Assembly: GCA_941918925.1 (NCBI GenBank)
Contig: OW799233.1
Location: forward strand, 59,894,841 to 59,958,840
Direction of reading: 5' to 3'
Origin: Phyto melanocephala
Taxonomy: Eukaryota > Arthropoda > Insecta > Diptera > Rhinophoridae
DNA length: 64,000 nucleotides
The position numbers and the translations under genes are program-made. The notes beneath the pieces are model-generated. The model was not told the origin of the DNA. It made no database searches and saw nothing but the letters and a program-made list of their open reading frames with translations. Positions 19,396 to 31,077 of the stretch are shown here, one piece after another; position 1 is the stretch's first letter, and the number at the start of each line of letters is the position of its first letter.

Positions 19396-22235
19396 ATATT
19401 ATTTATCAAAATGTTCGTGGATTAAATACTAAATTGTCTACTCTCTTCGTTAATAGTTATGGCTTCACCTATGATGTTATTATCTTCACTGAAACCTGGC
19501 TAAATGATGATATTTATAATAACGAAATTCTGTCTAATAAATACCAAATATTTAGGTATAATCGAAATGCACGTAGAGGTGGTGGAGTACTGATTGCTGT
19601 CTCTTGTCTATATCCATCTGAAGTAGTAGTTACTGATACCCTTGGTATTGAATTTGTTGCTGTTGTAGTTAAATTGGAAAATAAAAAAATTTACTTTACC
19701 TGTTCTTACGTTCCTCCGGATTCTGATAGTGCTATTTATTTAAATCATGTTCAAGCCATTAGTTCTATTATGCTGAATGTTTATAATGATGACTCTATTT
19801 TTGTTGTTGGTGATTTCAACTTGCCATCAATATCATGGATGAAATTGTCTGATATGCCTTATTTAATTCCTGTCAAAAATAAAAACTGTCATGAAGACTT
19901 CTTGAATGAAATTCTTGGTTTATCTCTTTTTCAAATGAATAATGTATACAATGACTTTGGAAAACTGCTTGATTTGGTGTTTGTAAATAATACGGATGAT
20001 TGTATTATTACTCGCTCTGAACCTATAACATTGCCTGAAGATCGTTATCACCCCACTATTGAAGTAAGTTTCTCAAAACCATTGGAAGTAAAATTAAAGC
20101 CCTTTAAGGTTGATAAAGTTTTTTGTTTCAAACGGACTAATTATAACTTATTAAATCAATTAATAAGAAATACGGGCTGGAGTAACATCTTTCCTGCTCA
20201 TTTAAACAACAGCTCGGATGTTGATGTGATGGTTTCTATATTTTATAATAAAATTTACGCCTTTTTTGATATTTGTGTACCCAAACAATCTGTTTATACT
20301 CCAGTTGGCCCACCATGGAACTCTAAACAGCTTACTAGGCTAAAAAATTTAAAGAATAAAAATTATAAAAAATTCATAAAGTCTGGATCATTTATTGATT
20401 ACAGAAAATATTCTGTCAGTCGTTCAGAATATAATCTGTTGAATCACGCTTTATATAATCAATACATAAATAAGGTGAAAAACAATTTCGTTCGTGACCC
20501 TAACTCGTTCTTTTCATTTGTCAATTCTAAAAAAAAATCTAATGGATACCCACCTGTTATGAAATTTCGTCGCCAAGAATCGGGAGATTCTAAGGTCATA
20601 TGTGATATGTTTGCCGATTTTTTTGCCACAACTTACTCTGATGCTGCATACGATGATAGTAATGGTTATCCCTATGTGCTCTCATCTAATCAGTCAATCT
20701 CTTTTCCTACTTTTAATAGCAATGATATTTTGCTTAACCTAAAAAGTCTAAAGATGTCTTTTAGTCATGGTCCTGATCTTGTTCCAACATGTATTTTAAA
20801 TCAATGTGCAGAATCATTAGTTATGCCATTAACTTTTATGTTCAATGCTTCGATTATATGTGGTTATTTTCCTGTATTATGGAAAGATTCGTATATTAAA
20901 CCTTTATTTAAATCTGGTAATAAATCGGATATAACGAACTATAGAGGAATTGCCAAATTAAGTGCTATACCAAAACTCTTTGAAAAACTAGTTACGGATT
21001 TCTTCTGCCATCACACCTCGTCGTTAATGGCAGCATGCCAGCATGGTTTTAGAAAAGGCTGTTCAACCACAACCAATGTACTTCATTTAACAACTTTAGT
21101 TAATTTTGCATTTACACAAAAGAAACAAACTGATGCTGTTTATACTGACTTTAGTAAAGCGTTTGATAAAGTTAACCATCAACTTCTTCTTACTAAATTG
21201 GATTTATTGGGTTTATCCCGTAGAAGTTTAAGCTGGTTAGGTTCTTATTTAATTGGCAGAAGGCAAAAAGTACAATTCAATAATTGTATATCTAAGTACA
21301 TTTATGTTTCGTCCGGTGTTCCTCAAGGCAGTCATCTTGGTCCACTTTTATTTTCGCTGTTTATTAATGATCTGCCCAACGTTATCAACTTCACTAATAT
21401 ATTGATGTATGCTGACGATGTAAAAATTTTCTATTCTTTTAATTGCTTTACTGATCATCTTTATCTTCAATCGGATCTTAATAACTTTTTTTTATGGTGT
21501 AATCATAATATGATGGAGCTGAATCTAATGAAATGCAAATGCATGCGTTTTTATAGAAATAACTGTATTGCTGTTAATTATAATTTGGGTGGTCATCAAC
21601 TGGAGTTGGTTGACTCGTTTCTTGATCTTGGAGTCTTACTGGATCCTAAATTAAACTTTGTTTCTCATATTACATTAACTATAAATAAAGCTCGAGGCGT
21701 TCTAGGCTTTATTAAGCGTTGGGCTAAAGAATTCACTGATCCATACACAACGAAGCAACTTTACGTATCACTCGTTAGGCCTATCTTAGAATATGGGTCA
21801 ATCATTTGGGATCCATATTATAACATTCATAATTCTCGTATTGAATCTGTCCAAAAACAATTTTTATTATTCTGTTTACGTGATCTTCATTGGAGTTACT
21901 CGACAAACTTTCCTTCCTATGCTAGTAGACTGGCACTAATAAAACTACCATCGCTCAAAAGTCGTCGTACAATGTTAAATGTATCTTTTATGGTTAATCT
22001 TATTAATGGTAATGTTTGTTGTGAATTTCTGTTAAATTCTGTTAAATTTAATATACCTTGTCGCAATACGCGTCATTATAATCTGCTTTCTGTAAAATTT
22101 TGTAGAGTAAATTACGCTATTGCTGATCCTTTTTCAAGGCTATGTAGGCAATATAATTCTTTGTCACAATTTGTAGATTTTTCTTTATGTTTAAATTCCA
22201 TAAAGCATAAAATTATTGTGTTTCTTAATTCGTAA
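19371..22235 (+). CDS. LINE ORF2, AP endonuclease and reverse transcriptase
   Basis: An uninterrupted frame of about 955 codons from the shift site. The endonuclease part shows IIYQNVRGLNTKL, FTETWL, RRGGGVLIAV and VVGDFNLP. The reverse transcriptase part shows TDFSKAFDKVNH, SGVPQGSHLGPLLF and the catalytic MYADDVKIF. A C-terminal region with few cysteines follows. The protein nicks target DNA and copies the LINE RNA at the nick. There is no ATG at the start; translation is probably by frameshift or reinitiation from ORF1. All catalytic motifs I can check are intact. Confidence 0.85.
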   Translation, partial: LIESKNRLNIIYQNVRGLNTKLSTLFVNSYGFTYDVIIFTETWLNDDIYNNEILSNKYQIFRYNRNARRGGGVLIAVSCLYPSEVVVTDTLGIEFVAVVVKLENKKIYFTCSYVPPDSDSAIYLNHVQAISSIMLNVYNDDSIFVVGDFNLPSISWMKLSDMPYLIPVKNKNCHEDFLNEILGLSLFQMNNVYNDFGKLLDLVFVNNTDDCIITRSEPITLPEDRYHPTIEVSFSKPLEVKLKPFKVDKVFCFKRTNYNLLNQLIRNTGWSNIFPAHLNNSSDVDVMVSIFYNKIYAFFDICVPKQSVYTPVGPPWNSKQLTRLKNLKNKNYKKFIKSGSFIDYRKYSVSRSEYNLLNHALYNQYINKVKNNFVRDPNSFFSFVNSKKKSNGYPPVMKFRRQESGDSKVICDMFADFFATTYSDAAYDDSNGYPYVLSSNQSISFPTFNSNDILLNLKSLKMSFSHGPDLVPTCILNQCAESLVMPLTFMFNASIICGYFPVLWKDSYIKPLFKSGNKSDITNYRGIAKLSAIPKLFEKLVTDFFCHHTSSLMAACQHGFRKGCSTTTNVLHLTTLVNFAFTQKKQTDAVYTDFSKAFDKVNHQLLLTKLDLLGLSRRSLSWLGSYLIGRRQKVQFNNCISKYIYVSSGVPQGSHLGPLLFSLFINDLPNVINFTNILMYADDVKIFYSFNCFTDHLYLQSDLNNFFLWCNHNMMELNLMKCKCMRFYRNNCIAVNYNLGGHQLELVDSFLDLGVLLDPKLNFVSHITLTINKARGVLGFIKRWAKEFTDPYTTKQLYVSLVRPILEYGSIIWDPYYNIHNSRIESVQKQFLLFCLRDLHWSYSTNFPSYASRLALIKLPSLKSRRTMLNVSFMVNLINGNVCCEFLLNSVKFNIPCRNTRHYNLLSVKFCRVNYAIADPFSRLCRQYNSLSQFVDFSLCLNSIKHKIIVFLNS

Positions 22236-22349
22236 TTTTTTATGTACATAAATTCTGTAAACTTGTTCACTAAATTTTATAATGCATAGTGCTATTTATT
22301 ATTTTTAAGTCAATATTGTTATTAGTCAGTAAGGATAATGTCCATTGAT

Positions 22350-22384
22350 TAAATAAATAAATAAATAAAATAAATAAATAAATT
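22350..22384 (+). repeat. LINE 3' tail of AAATA units
   Basis: A run of AAATAAATAAATA units ends the element, typical of jockey/CR1-like LINEs. Confidence 0.8.
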
Positions 22385-22385
22385 A

Positions 22386-23520
22386 TATCATTAATTTTAG
22401 AATTTATTTTTAATTTTTCGTTAAAAACAAAAATATTGTCATGTAAACAGAAACCTTATCATCTTTAATGTCTTTTTATAAACGTGAATAAAACCTCTTA
22501 TGTTAACTTAAAACTACACAATACATACTTTTTATTTAAACAGAAGGGCTTAAGTTACTTAAGGTCCAGTTCAACGCAAATTTTAGTTTCGGAAAAGCGC
22601 TTAAATAGAAAAGGCGTTAAATCTTCTGAATTCAACAATATTTTTTTTAAATATTCATCCTTCTATACTAAACATGTTACAAATATATTAATTCATTAAT
22701 TATTCGCATAAATCAAGCACAAAAAAAATTACACAAAATTGATGATATCTCAAAACTTCAATTTTCGACTTAGATACTCTTCCATATTGCCACAGATTAA
22801 TACAAAAATATAAAACGTCAATACTTTAGCTGAACAACAGTGAAGGAAAAAAATAGTAAAGAAAGTAAAAAAAAATAAGTTGCCAGACAGACTATTTAAT
22901 TAATGTAGCTTGCAGTGTTTTTACTTTAACAGAAACTTTATTGACACGCCTACTTTAACGCCCACTTTTAGTGAAAGACTTAATTTACGAAATATTTTAT
23001 TATATCGAAGTTATTACACAATTTAAGAAAGAGAGAGGAAGAAGATTATGAGTAAAACTTAAACAGATATTGGTAAATTTCTTACTAACTCAATGATATA
23101 TGAAATACATGAAATCAATTAGGACATATAATTCTATGTTTCAATTTTCAATATAATACTGAGTTAAAAAGTTGACATTTACACACAACACTTGTAGTTC
23201 TGATTAAGAAAGTGCTGATTAAGAAACCGTAAACCGTAAAGCTTCGTAGTTTCGAAAATCCATTCCACTCAGCTAGTATATTCTGTCATCGCATTTAACT
23301 TATGCCTAAATTTAAATAAAATTGAATCGATTTAATTTTAAAACGACTGAAACGGCAAATTTTCAACAAAATAGACGTTTATTAATTTATCCTATAATAA
23401 ACGAAAATTTATTTAATTACAAACTTTCTTAATTTGAACGAATTGCAATGCCAATCTATTGTCATATATTTTGATGATATTTGGTGTAAGAAAAATCAGA
23501 TGCCATTAAATAATCTATCT
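22386..23520. other. Intronic spacer with dispersed-repeat debris
   Basis: 22740-22990 resembles the INE-1-like debris near 9690 and 9340 (TCTTCCATATTGCCACAG; GACACGCCTACTTTAACGCCC). A block at 23210-23280 (GAAAGTGCTGATTAAG, TTTCGAAAATCCATTCCAC) recurs in the foldback at 52297-52722. No gene seen. Confidence 0.45.
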
Positions 23521-23896
23521 TCTATATACATATATATATAAATTGTTGCAAGTGCGTTGTGACTTTATAACTCACGAACGGTCTAACCGAATTCGATGAA
23601 ATTTTTAGGGTCTGTTCCTATCGGTCGACGCGTTCGTGAGTTATGACTTTTCATGTCAACATGTGATTTTTTATTCATATAAAATAAACAACAACAAATA
23701 TGTATTAGACAAGACCAAAAGATCGCGAGCGTTTTTTATTTTAAACTTACTTATATACTAAAACTAAAACATGCTTTTCTGATTACTCACCATCTTCTCT
23801 CCAAAACAAAATCGGGTATTGCAATGCGTCATAACAACGATGAAGTTCAGAAATACGATTTAGTTGCACTACGAAGTGTGCAGGGGATTCGCTAGG
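23521..23896 (+). mobile_element. Possible short Helitron-like element
   Basis: The start TCTATATACATATATATATA has the form of Helitron 5' ends seen elsewhere in this window. The body has the usual ACTCACGAACGG phrase. CTAG at 23893-23896 could be the 3' end, but the base after it is G, not T, so the call is weak. Confidence 0.35.
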
Positions 23897-24125
23897 TATT
23901 TATGAAAAATAAGAATAATAGAAATTTTCGAAAATAGAAAATAGAAATAGAAAATTTTCGAAATAGAACCGTGCTGCAGAAAAATATCAATATCTTCTCT
24001 CGACAAAATTTTTCGCAAAAAAATGGGTTAATAATCTTTAGCAACAATAATTATTTTTTTAAATATTGTTATTTTATTGAAATAATTTCAAGTAGACATA
24101 GATAAATAGACTTAATTGTGACTGC

Positions 24126-24650
24126 CAAGGCGAATTCAACATTAGGTGATGTTAAGAAGCCAGCTGATTGTTTTTTGCTCGTTTTATTTTTACGGCACAA
24201 TGTCAATGTTTGTTTACATTTAAATTAATTTGTATGTGCGTTAATAGAATATTTTTATAAAAGTGGTAAAATTTGTGGAAAAAATTTAAAAAATACTAAT
24301 ATTTGTGCAATAACTTATTGGAAAATAAGTAAAACACATTTTATAATTTGAATAAACAACATTTGTAATGTTTTTAATTCAGAAAATGCAAAATTTCCGT
24401 TGTGTTTGTCCCAGTGATTTAAAGTTGTGAAAAATGTGATATAAAACACAAATATGTGATATAAACTGGCACAAATTTTGTAATAAATTAAAAATACTTA
24501 TTTTTTTAAAAAATTTTCGCGTAAATTTATAAAAATAAAATTTGAAATAAAAGTAAACAAAAAATTGTTTTTTTCTGTTTTGACATTCTCTTGGCCTTTT
24601 TGTGTTTGTTGCAGGGATGAATGATATCACCTGATATTGAATTCGCCTTG
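24126..24650. mobile_element. hAT-like MITE with 8-bp target duplication
   Basis: Inverted ends CAAGGCGAATTCAACATTAG and CAAGGCGAATTCAATATCAG. The perfect octamer GTGACTGC flanks both sides (24118-24125 and 24651-24658). 525 bp, no transposase. The interior is similar in style to 1010-1634. Confidence 0.85.
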
Positions 24651-24949
24651 GTGACTGCTGTTAAGTAACTAAATCTCAGAAATCCTAATTTTATTTTATT
24701 TTATTTATTTATTCATGTAATATAAAAAGCCACTCTAGGCCAATTAATATATATATATAATATATAATACAAAGCAGAAAAACCCGAATTCATTATATAT
24801 AAATATTAACAATAAAAAAATAAACAAAAATATATTCTATCATTATAACCATTAACATTAAATCAATTACGGCTTATCAATTTACTTATAATTAATTAAT
24901 CATTGGTTCCCACCCCAAAAACGAAAAAGTAAGTTCAATAAAGTAAAAC

Positions 24950-26352
24950 AAACGTATGAATGAATTGATGGCAACAGCGGTATGGAAAAAAGCCATCACA
25001 ATAATTTTTATTTCATCAGATATCAATTATATAATATTACATAATTGTTTAGAGATAAAACGCAGCAGTTTAAGGCGGAAAGCATGGCAACCCATTTCTA
25101 ATGATCCTGTAAAAAAAGTGAGTCACGATAACGAATATAGGAAGAAAAAATTGCAGCCAAGAAAATGTTTAAAATATTCAGAAATATGCTTCCGTTTACG
25201 AACCTGGAAAACATACCTCGCGATCATATTAAATAGTCTATTTAATCTAGACATTATAAGAACGTGTACCTGCACAACTTCTAGACCATACAGCACAATA
25301 GACATCAAAAGTGAACGACACCTAATTCGAAAAGGTAAATAAATACCCATCGAATAAAGTTTGCGTAAAATTCTAGATATTCTAAGGTACAAATAATCAA
25401 CGTGATTACCAAAATTTAAATGCCTGTGAATAAAAATACCCAAACATTTGAGGTATTAATTAATAAAAACACTATGACTGATCTCAAAACTATCAGATAC
25501 TCTAAACAAAAGAGCCTTTGTCTTAGACAAATTTACAGCGAAAAAAATTGCATATGACCAAGATAAAAAACGTTGAAATAATGTTTGAAATGAGTTCATT
25601 TAAACGACATTTATTACCACTAAATAACAGCATAACGTTATCAGCAAATAAAAAAAACTTTGCAATTCCCGGAGTCAATATAAGCTGGTAAGTCATTTAT
25701 GGTATAAAATAAAGAGCAATGGCCCTAAGACTGATCCCTGAGGAACTCCAGAGCTAAGGGAAAGCAAATTGATCATTCACACCAACAAATTGAAACCGTC
25801 CCATGAGATTAGACAATCAATTTTCAAGCAGTGTAAGAAAACCCAAATAACTCCTTCAATTTCAATAACATCACTGAATAATTAATTAAGTTAAATGCTT
25901 TAGCTAAGTCTAGGGAAACCAACGCAGAAACTCTACCATTATTTAAGTGATGCCTAATATCATCTGTTATATCAAGCAAGAGAGATGTTGTATTGTATCC
26001 ACAACGAAAAGCATATTGAGAGGGAGTAATCAGCTTCCGAACAGAAATTAATATCTGATCCCTAAGTACGTATTCAACAGCTTTAGATAATGATGGCAGG
26101 ATCGAAATAGGCCTTAAATCATCAAGCGAACGTACTAATCTAGACTTCGGAATGGGAACCACACGGGCAATCTTCCATGTCTTAGGAGATTCGGAAGTTG
26201 TCAAAATTGTATTAATGTGCTGAATAAAAATTCTAGATATATAAGGATAAATAATCTTAATAAATTGTATAGGAATAGCATTAGTTCCGACGGATTTTGA
26301 TTTAATCCTACAGATCGCATCAACCAAATCATTAACACAAGCTAATGAAAAA
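24950..26352 (-). pseudogene. LINE reverse transcriptase part (ORF2 3' half)
   Basis: On the minus strand, 26352-25824 encodes the first RT blocks: KTWKIARVVPIPKS, DDLRPISILPSLSK and SLDLAKAFN. Further blocks continue in other frames, and 25443-25123 encodes the end of the RT region (HVDYLYLRISRILRKLY). The catalytic YADD region lies between them in damaged sequence. Its 5' side is cut by an INE-1 copy. Confidence 0.8.
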
Positions 26353-27124
26353 CAAGTAACAGTGCTATATTCGGCCGTGCCGAATCTTATATACCCTTCA
26401 CAACGTGTAGTCATGCAATAACAATTGTTTGTATCACCATTCATCCCATATAAAATACGTGCATACGTACACGTTAGAATAAATGTGGCATCGAATCCCA
26501 GCTGAGCCAAAAAAATTTTATTTTATTTAATATATTATTTATATTTTATTATTTTTTTTTATATTTTTTTTAAATTTTTTTAAAAAATTTTTTTAGAAAA
26601 ATTTTTAAAAAATTTTTTTAAATTTTTTTTTAAATTTTTTTTAAAATTTTTTTTTGTAGTTTTTTTTTATTATTTTTTTCTTATTTTTAATATTTTTTTT
26701 TTTGCAATTTTTTTTGTTTGGTATGTTTTTTACATGTATCTATGTATGTATGTTGTTGTTGTAATTGTGAAAAAAAACGAGGTGGTCGTGGTTTTTTGCT
26801 CATATCTCAGAAATTTATGGGGCGATTGTGCTGAATTTCAATAGCGATTCATTCCTGGATATTTCCAAGAGATTGATACCATATACAGATCTGAGGAACA
26901 TATAGTTGCTTCTAAAAGTTGATTTCAACCAACACACGGACAGACGGGCAGACGGACAGACGGACAGACGGATAGACGGACAGACGGTCAGGGCTTAATC
27001 GACTCCTCTATTCATAAGCTTTCAGAAAATATATAATTTATGGGGTCGGAAATGAAAATTGTAGAAATTACAAACGGAATGACAAAGCTATATATACCCT
27101 TGTACACCACAGGTGAAGGGTATA
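26353..27124 (+). mobile_element. INE-1/DINE-1-like element (short variant), full copy
   Basis: Starts CAAGTAACAGTGCTATATTC with the palindrome ATTCGGCCGTGCCGAAT, then CTTATATACCCTTC. It has a long T-rich low-complexity core (26515-26705), CGAGGTGGTCGTGG, repeats of ACGGACAG (26937-26990), TTTATGGGGTCGGAAATG, and ends with a hairpin ACCCTTGTACACC...GGTGAAGGGT and TATA. These boxes match INE-1 of flies, a non-autonomous Helentron-type element. It splits the LINE ORF2. Confidence 0.85.
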
Positions 27125-28370
27125 ATTACTATTAAAATCACCAAAAGGTCAAAGTTCAGCATCATTATTACTAACCGGTTCAGCCACATTTACAAAATAG
27201 GTATTAATATCATCAATATTAAAATCACCAGTCCATCCATTATTACCATTAACACCACACCTCCTAAGAACACGCCACAAACCGGATGAGTCTAGTCTAG
27301 AAAAATATTTAGAGTAATATGCCCTCTTCTTTTTACGAATCACATTCTTAGCCCTATTCCGATACCGGCAAAAGACATTCCAAGTATAAGAACTTCTATT
27401 TAAGCGAAACGCAGAGTAGGCCAAGTCCCTTAGAGATGTTGCTAATAAAATTCTTCCTGGTCAAAATCCGAAACTGAGGATAAGAGAATATCTCAATCAA
27501 TACAGTCATAATCTCTATATTCAATAACTTCTACAATACTCACAAAATCTAATTGAAAAACAGCATAAATTAATGAATGATGCGAGATAGAGAGACACTG
27601 CACCTGATCAGAAAACAGAAACATAGAGTTGTTACTAGTCAATATAAAATCTAAAAGAGATGAGGAGCCATGAGCAACGTCAAAATAAGTTGGTTTAGAA
27701 TTGTGATGTACAGAAAACAACGCATGCACATTAAACGCAATAAGTAGGACTTAGAAATATCAAACAAGTTGCAATTAAAATCCCCAACGACTATGGTATT
27801 AGAATACCTACAAAATATCCCATGGTGAGAGTTTTCAAACTCAGCAATATCCCCATAAGGCAAGTAGACAACTTCAAACATTGTCTTAACATCATTATAA
27901 CAAAGCTCAATAAAAACAGATTCACAACCATCAAGAGAAATAGTTAAAACAACTTTAAACGCAATTCTGCTGTGCACATATACACATACACCACCACCTC
28001 TATTACGAATTCTATCATTTATGACCAAATTATACCCAGATATACGAACCATAGAATCGGAGATAAATGGCTTAAGCCAAGTCTCAGAAATACCAATCAG
28101 ATCAAAATTACCCCTTACAATACCAGACAACTCATCAAATTTCACAGAATTGTTTGATAATTTTATACTCTGACAGTTCATATGAGCAACCTTAAGTTGG
28201 TTAGAAAACATACGCAAGCTATTTTCTAAATGTAAACCACTGCTAATAACGGGATCAAAACTCATATCATTAAAAGACATCATAAAGTGGAAAGGTAGTG
28301 GGGAACCAATAATATAATAAATATGATGAGCACTATAATATCCAATATATGTAATAACAATGAATAACAT
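27125..28370 (-). pseudogene. LINE endonuclease part (ORF2 5' half)
   Basis: The minus strand from 28370 encodes about 239 residues with VAHMNCQSIK, LIGISETWLKPF, NRGGGVCVYVHSR and VVGDFNCNLFD, the AP-endonuclease motifs of LINEs. The frame changes near 27730, and the end of the domain is at 27729-27493 (LLDFILTSNN, SISHHSLI). The linker region before RT follows at 27424-27149. Several frame changes and stops are present. Confidence 0.82.
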
Positions 28371-28673
28371 AATAATAACAAAATATATAACTCATAAACA
28401 CATAAAAAAATACCCAGAAATAAAAAGCAGAAGTAGAGATCATATATAAAAAATATATACAGTATGGTGCAAAAATGAGTACATGTTTGTACATTGTTCA
28501 CTTTTTGTCCCATTCAAATTCAAAAAGTAAAGCAAATCCAATATTTCTTTCTTAATTTATTTTATGTTTTATTACTTAACAAAATAGTTTAACAATAAAA
28601 ATTGAAAGTATTAAATTCTTAAAGAAAAATAAACTTAACTAAAACATCTCGTATGTACTCAATTTTGCACCCA

Positions 28674-30030
28674 TGTATTAATAAAAAAGTGAAACTCTGT
28701 GTGTGTGTGTGTGTGTTAGCTATAGACTCCGAAACTGTAAAACCGATCGGGCTCAAACTTTGGTAAGTTGTTGTACACATACCAGGGAGTGTTTATGGGT
28801 GAAAAAAGTGGGCGGGGCCACGCCCATAAAAAATTAGTTATCAGTTTTTGCTACTTGCACTTGACCGATTTTTCTGAAACTTTGCACACATATCGAGCTG
28901 TCATGACTAAAAAATTTTGTGATAAGAAAAGTGGGCGGGGCCACGCCCCTAAAAAAGTTTAAATTTTTAGGTACTTGCACTGGACCGATTTTTTTAAAAC
29001 TTTGCACACATATTAAGCTGTTATGACTTTATAATTTCGTGATTAAAAAAGTGGGCGGGGCCACGCCCATAAAAAACTAATTATCAGTTTTAGCTACTTG
29101 CACTGGACCGAACTTTCTGAAACTTTGCAAACATACTGAGCTGTCATGACTTTACACTTTCGTCATTAGAAAAGTGGGCAGTGCCACGCCCATTCAAAAA
29201 AAGGTATCATTTTGAGGTACTTGCACTGGACCGATTTTTCTGAAACTTTGCACACATATCGAGCTGTCATGACTAAAAAATTTTGTGATAAGAAAAGTGG
29301 GCGGGGCCACGCCCCTAAAAAAGTTTAAATTTTTAGGTACTTGCACTGGACCGATTTTTTTAAAACTTTGCACACATATTAAGCTGTTATGACTTTATAA
29401 TTTCGTGATTAAAAAAGTGGGCGGGGTCACGCCCATAAAAAACTAATTATCAGTTTTAGCTACTTGCACTGGACCGAACTTTCTGAAACTTTGCAAACAT
29501 ACTGAGCTGTCATGACTTTACACTTTCGTCATTAGAAAAGTGGGCAGTGCCACGCCAATTCAAAAAAAGGTATCATTTTGAGGTACTTGCACTGGACCGA
29601 TTTTTCTGAAACTTTGCACACATATTGAGTTATCATGACTATACAGTTTTGTATTTAGAAAAGTGGGCAGTGCCACGCCCATAAAAAAAGGTATCATTTC
29701 GAGGTACTTACACTGGACCGATTTTTCTGAAACTTTGCACACATATTGAGCTGTCATGACTATATAATTTTGTGATTAGAAAAGTGGGCAGTGCTAGGCC
29801 CATTAAAAAAGTTATAATTTTAAGATACTTTCACTGGACAGACTTTTCTGAAACTTTGCACACTTATTGAGCTGTCATTACTATACAGTTTCGTAATTAG
29901 AAAAGTGGGCAGTGCCACGCTCATAAAGAAAAAGTTATAGTTTTTAGCTTTGCACTTGATATTTGATTAAAATTTAGAATGCGATTAAAATTCATGAAGG
30001 GGCGTAGCAACGCGCGCCGGGATTTTCTAG
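28674..30030 (+). mobile_element. Helitron-like element with tandem internal repeats
   Basis: The 5' end TGTATTAATAAAAAAGTGAA is a decayed form of the TCTATATATATAAAAGTGAA end of the copy at 51891-52268. The 3' end is GGGGCGTAGCAACGCGC (with a GCGT/ACGC hairpin) and then CTAG at 30027-30030 followed by T; A precedes the 5' end. About ten units of 119-124 bp (AAAAGTGGGCGGGGCCACGC phrase) fill the inside. Blocks of three units repeat with a period of about 365 bp. Non-autonomous. Confidence 0.82.
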
Positions 30031-30049
30031 TGTATTAATAATTGCTCTT

Positions 30050-31000
30050 TAGAAATATTAATTGAATTTAGCATTTAATCTAATATCTTTTGTTGCGTAA
30101 AACATTTTCTATACGTTTTGGCATACTTTCCACCAATTCTAAATTACTTCTTTTGGAATACTTTTCCTTTCACAAAGAACTTGTTGCCAAAGCTCGTCTA
30201 AATTGGTTGGTGGCCTCTTCACGATTGACCACAAATTATCAATCGGATTGAGGTCGCGACTTAATGCCGGCCACTGCATCAATCGGAAATTTTGACCGTT
30301 GAGCTACTATTTTACGATTTTGGCCGTATGCTTAGGGCCGCCATCCTGTTGAAAAATTACTTCTTCCGCAGGACAGGCGCTCTTATTTACAAAATCGGTC
30401 AGATTGGCTTGTAAAATACGCAGATAATCTTCTTTCCTCAGTATTTAATTAATTTTTTGCAGTAGACTAAGTTAAGCAACCCCAAACTATGACGCTACCT
30501 TCACCATGCATCACTGTTTACTTAACATGTTTTTTTTAAAGTCGTTCCCCTTGGGTGTCTCCAATAATACTGCTTCCCATAAGATTGATATCGCTTAAAT
30601 TTTGATTTGTCTAACCAGATTACATATTTCCAGTCATCTATTGCCCAGTTTCTGTGTTCTCTGGCAAAATTTAACTATGCCTTTACATTTTTATCGACAA
30701 AGTAGGTTTCTTTTTTCTTGTTGTTTTATTTATCATGAGACGTGCGTCCGCATTCGTTAATACCTTTTTACGACCTCTAACTTATGGTTTGGGAATCATA
30801 CAACGCCTTTTTTTGATTCTAATTAGGATCGATTGACTCATTTTAAGGTTTTTAGCTATAACTCGCGTAGAACAACCACTTTTTGTCATGACTAGAATGT
30901 TGTCCTCAAATTCTTTTATAATTTAATTTTTATTAGATATTTTTTCCCACAAACTGTTTACCGCACGCAATTATAACAATATCTAACTTATATTTTTCAT
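30050..31000 (-). pseudogene. Tc1-type transposase relic
   Basis: On the minus strand, near 30275-30220, the sequence reads SRDLNPIDNLWSIV, the last catalytic box of Tc1-like transposases, here with Asp where most have Glu. Upstream boxes (IFQQDGGPKH-like, around 30350-30320) and a WKYVIWLDKS-like first box (around 30640-30610) are seen in shifting frames. Multiple stops; inactive. Confidence 0.65.
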
Positions 31001-31077
31001 AAATAAAGCAAACACGTTTAAATGTAACGGTAAACTCAAAAATTGTTGTTCAAATTCTTCAAAGAGAAACTATTTAT

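Larger units (their letters stand above)
18240..22385 (+). mobile_element. Jockey-superfamily (CR1/Jockey-like) LINE, nearly full length
   Basis: Two overlapping long frames: ORF1 with a PHD-type zinc finger, and ORF2 with endonuclease and reverse transcriptase. They are followed by a short 3' UTR and a tail of AAATA repeats (22350-22384). Neither frame has an internal stop, so this may be a recently active copy. Target-site duplications were not identified and the 5' end is approximate. Confidence 0.85.

Noticed and set aside
9740..22620. Possible single host transposon with GGCGCTTAAAT ends enclosing the provirus and the LINE
   Set aside because: The GCGCTTAAAT-like motifs near 9778 and 22598 do not extend into a convincing inverted repeat.
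28674..30030. Regularly spaced repeats that could suggest a CRISPR array
   Set aside because: Units are adjacent, long and diverged, with Helitron ends and no unique spacers, in an animal genome.
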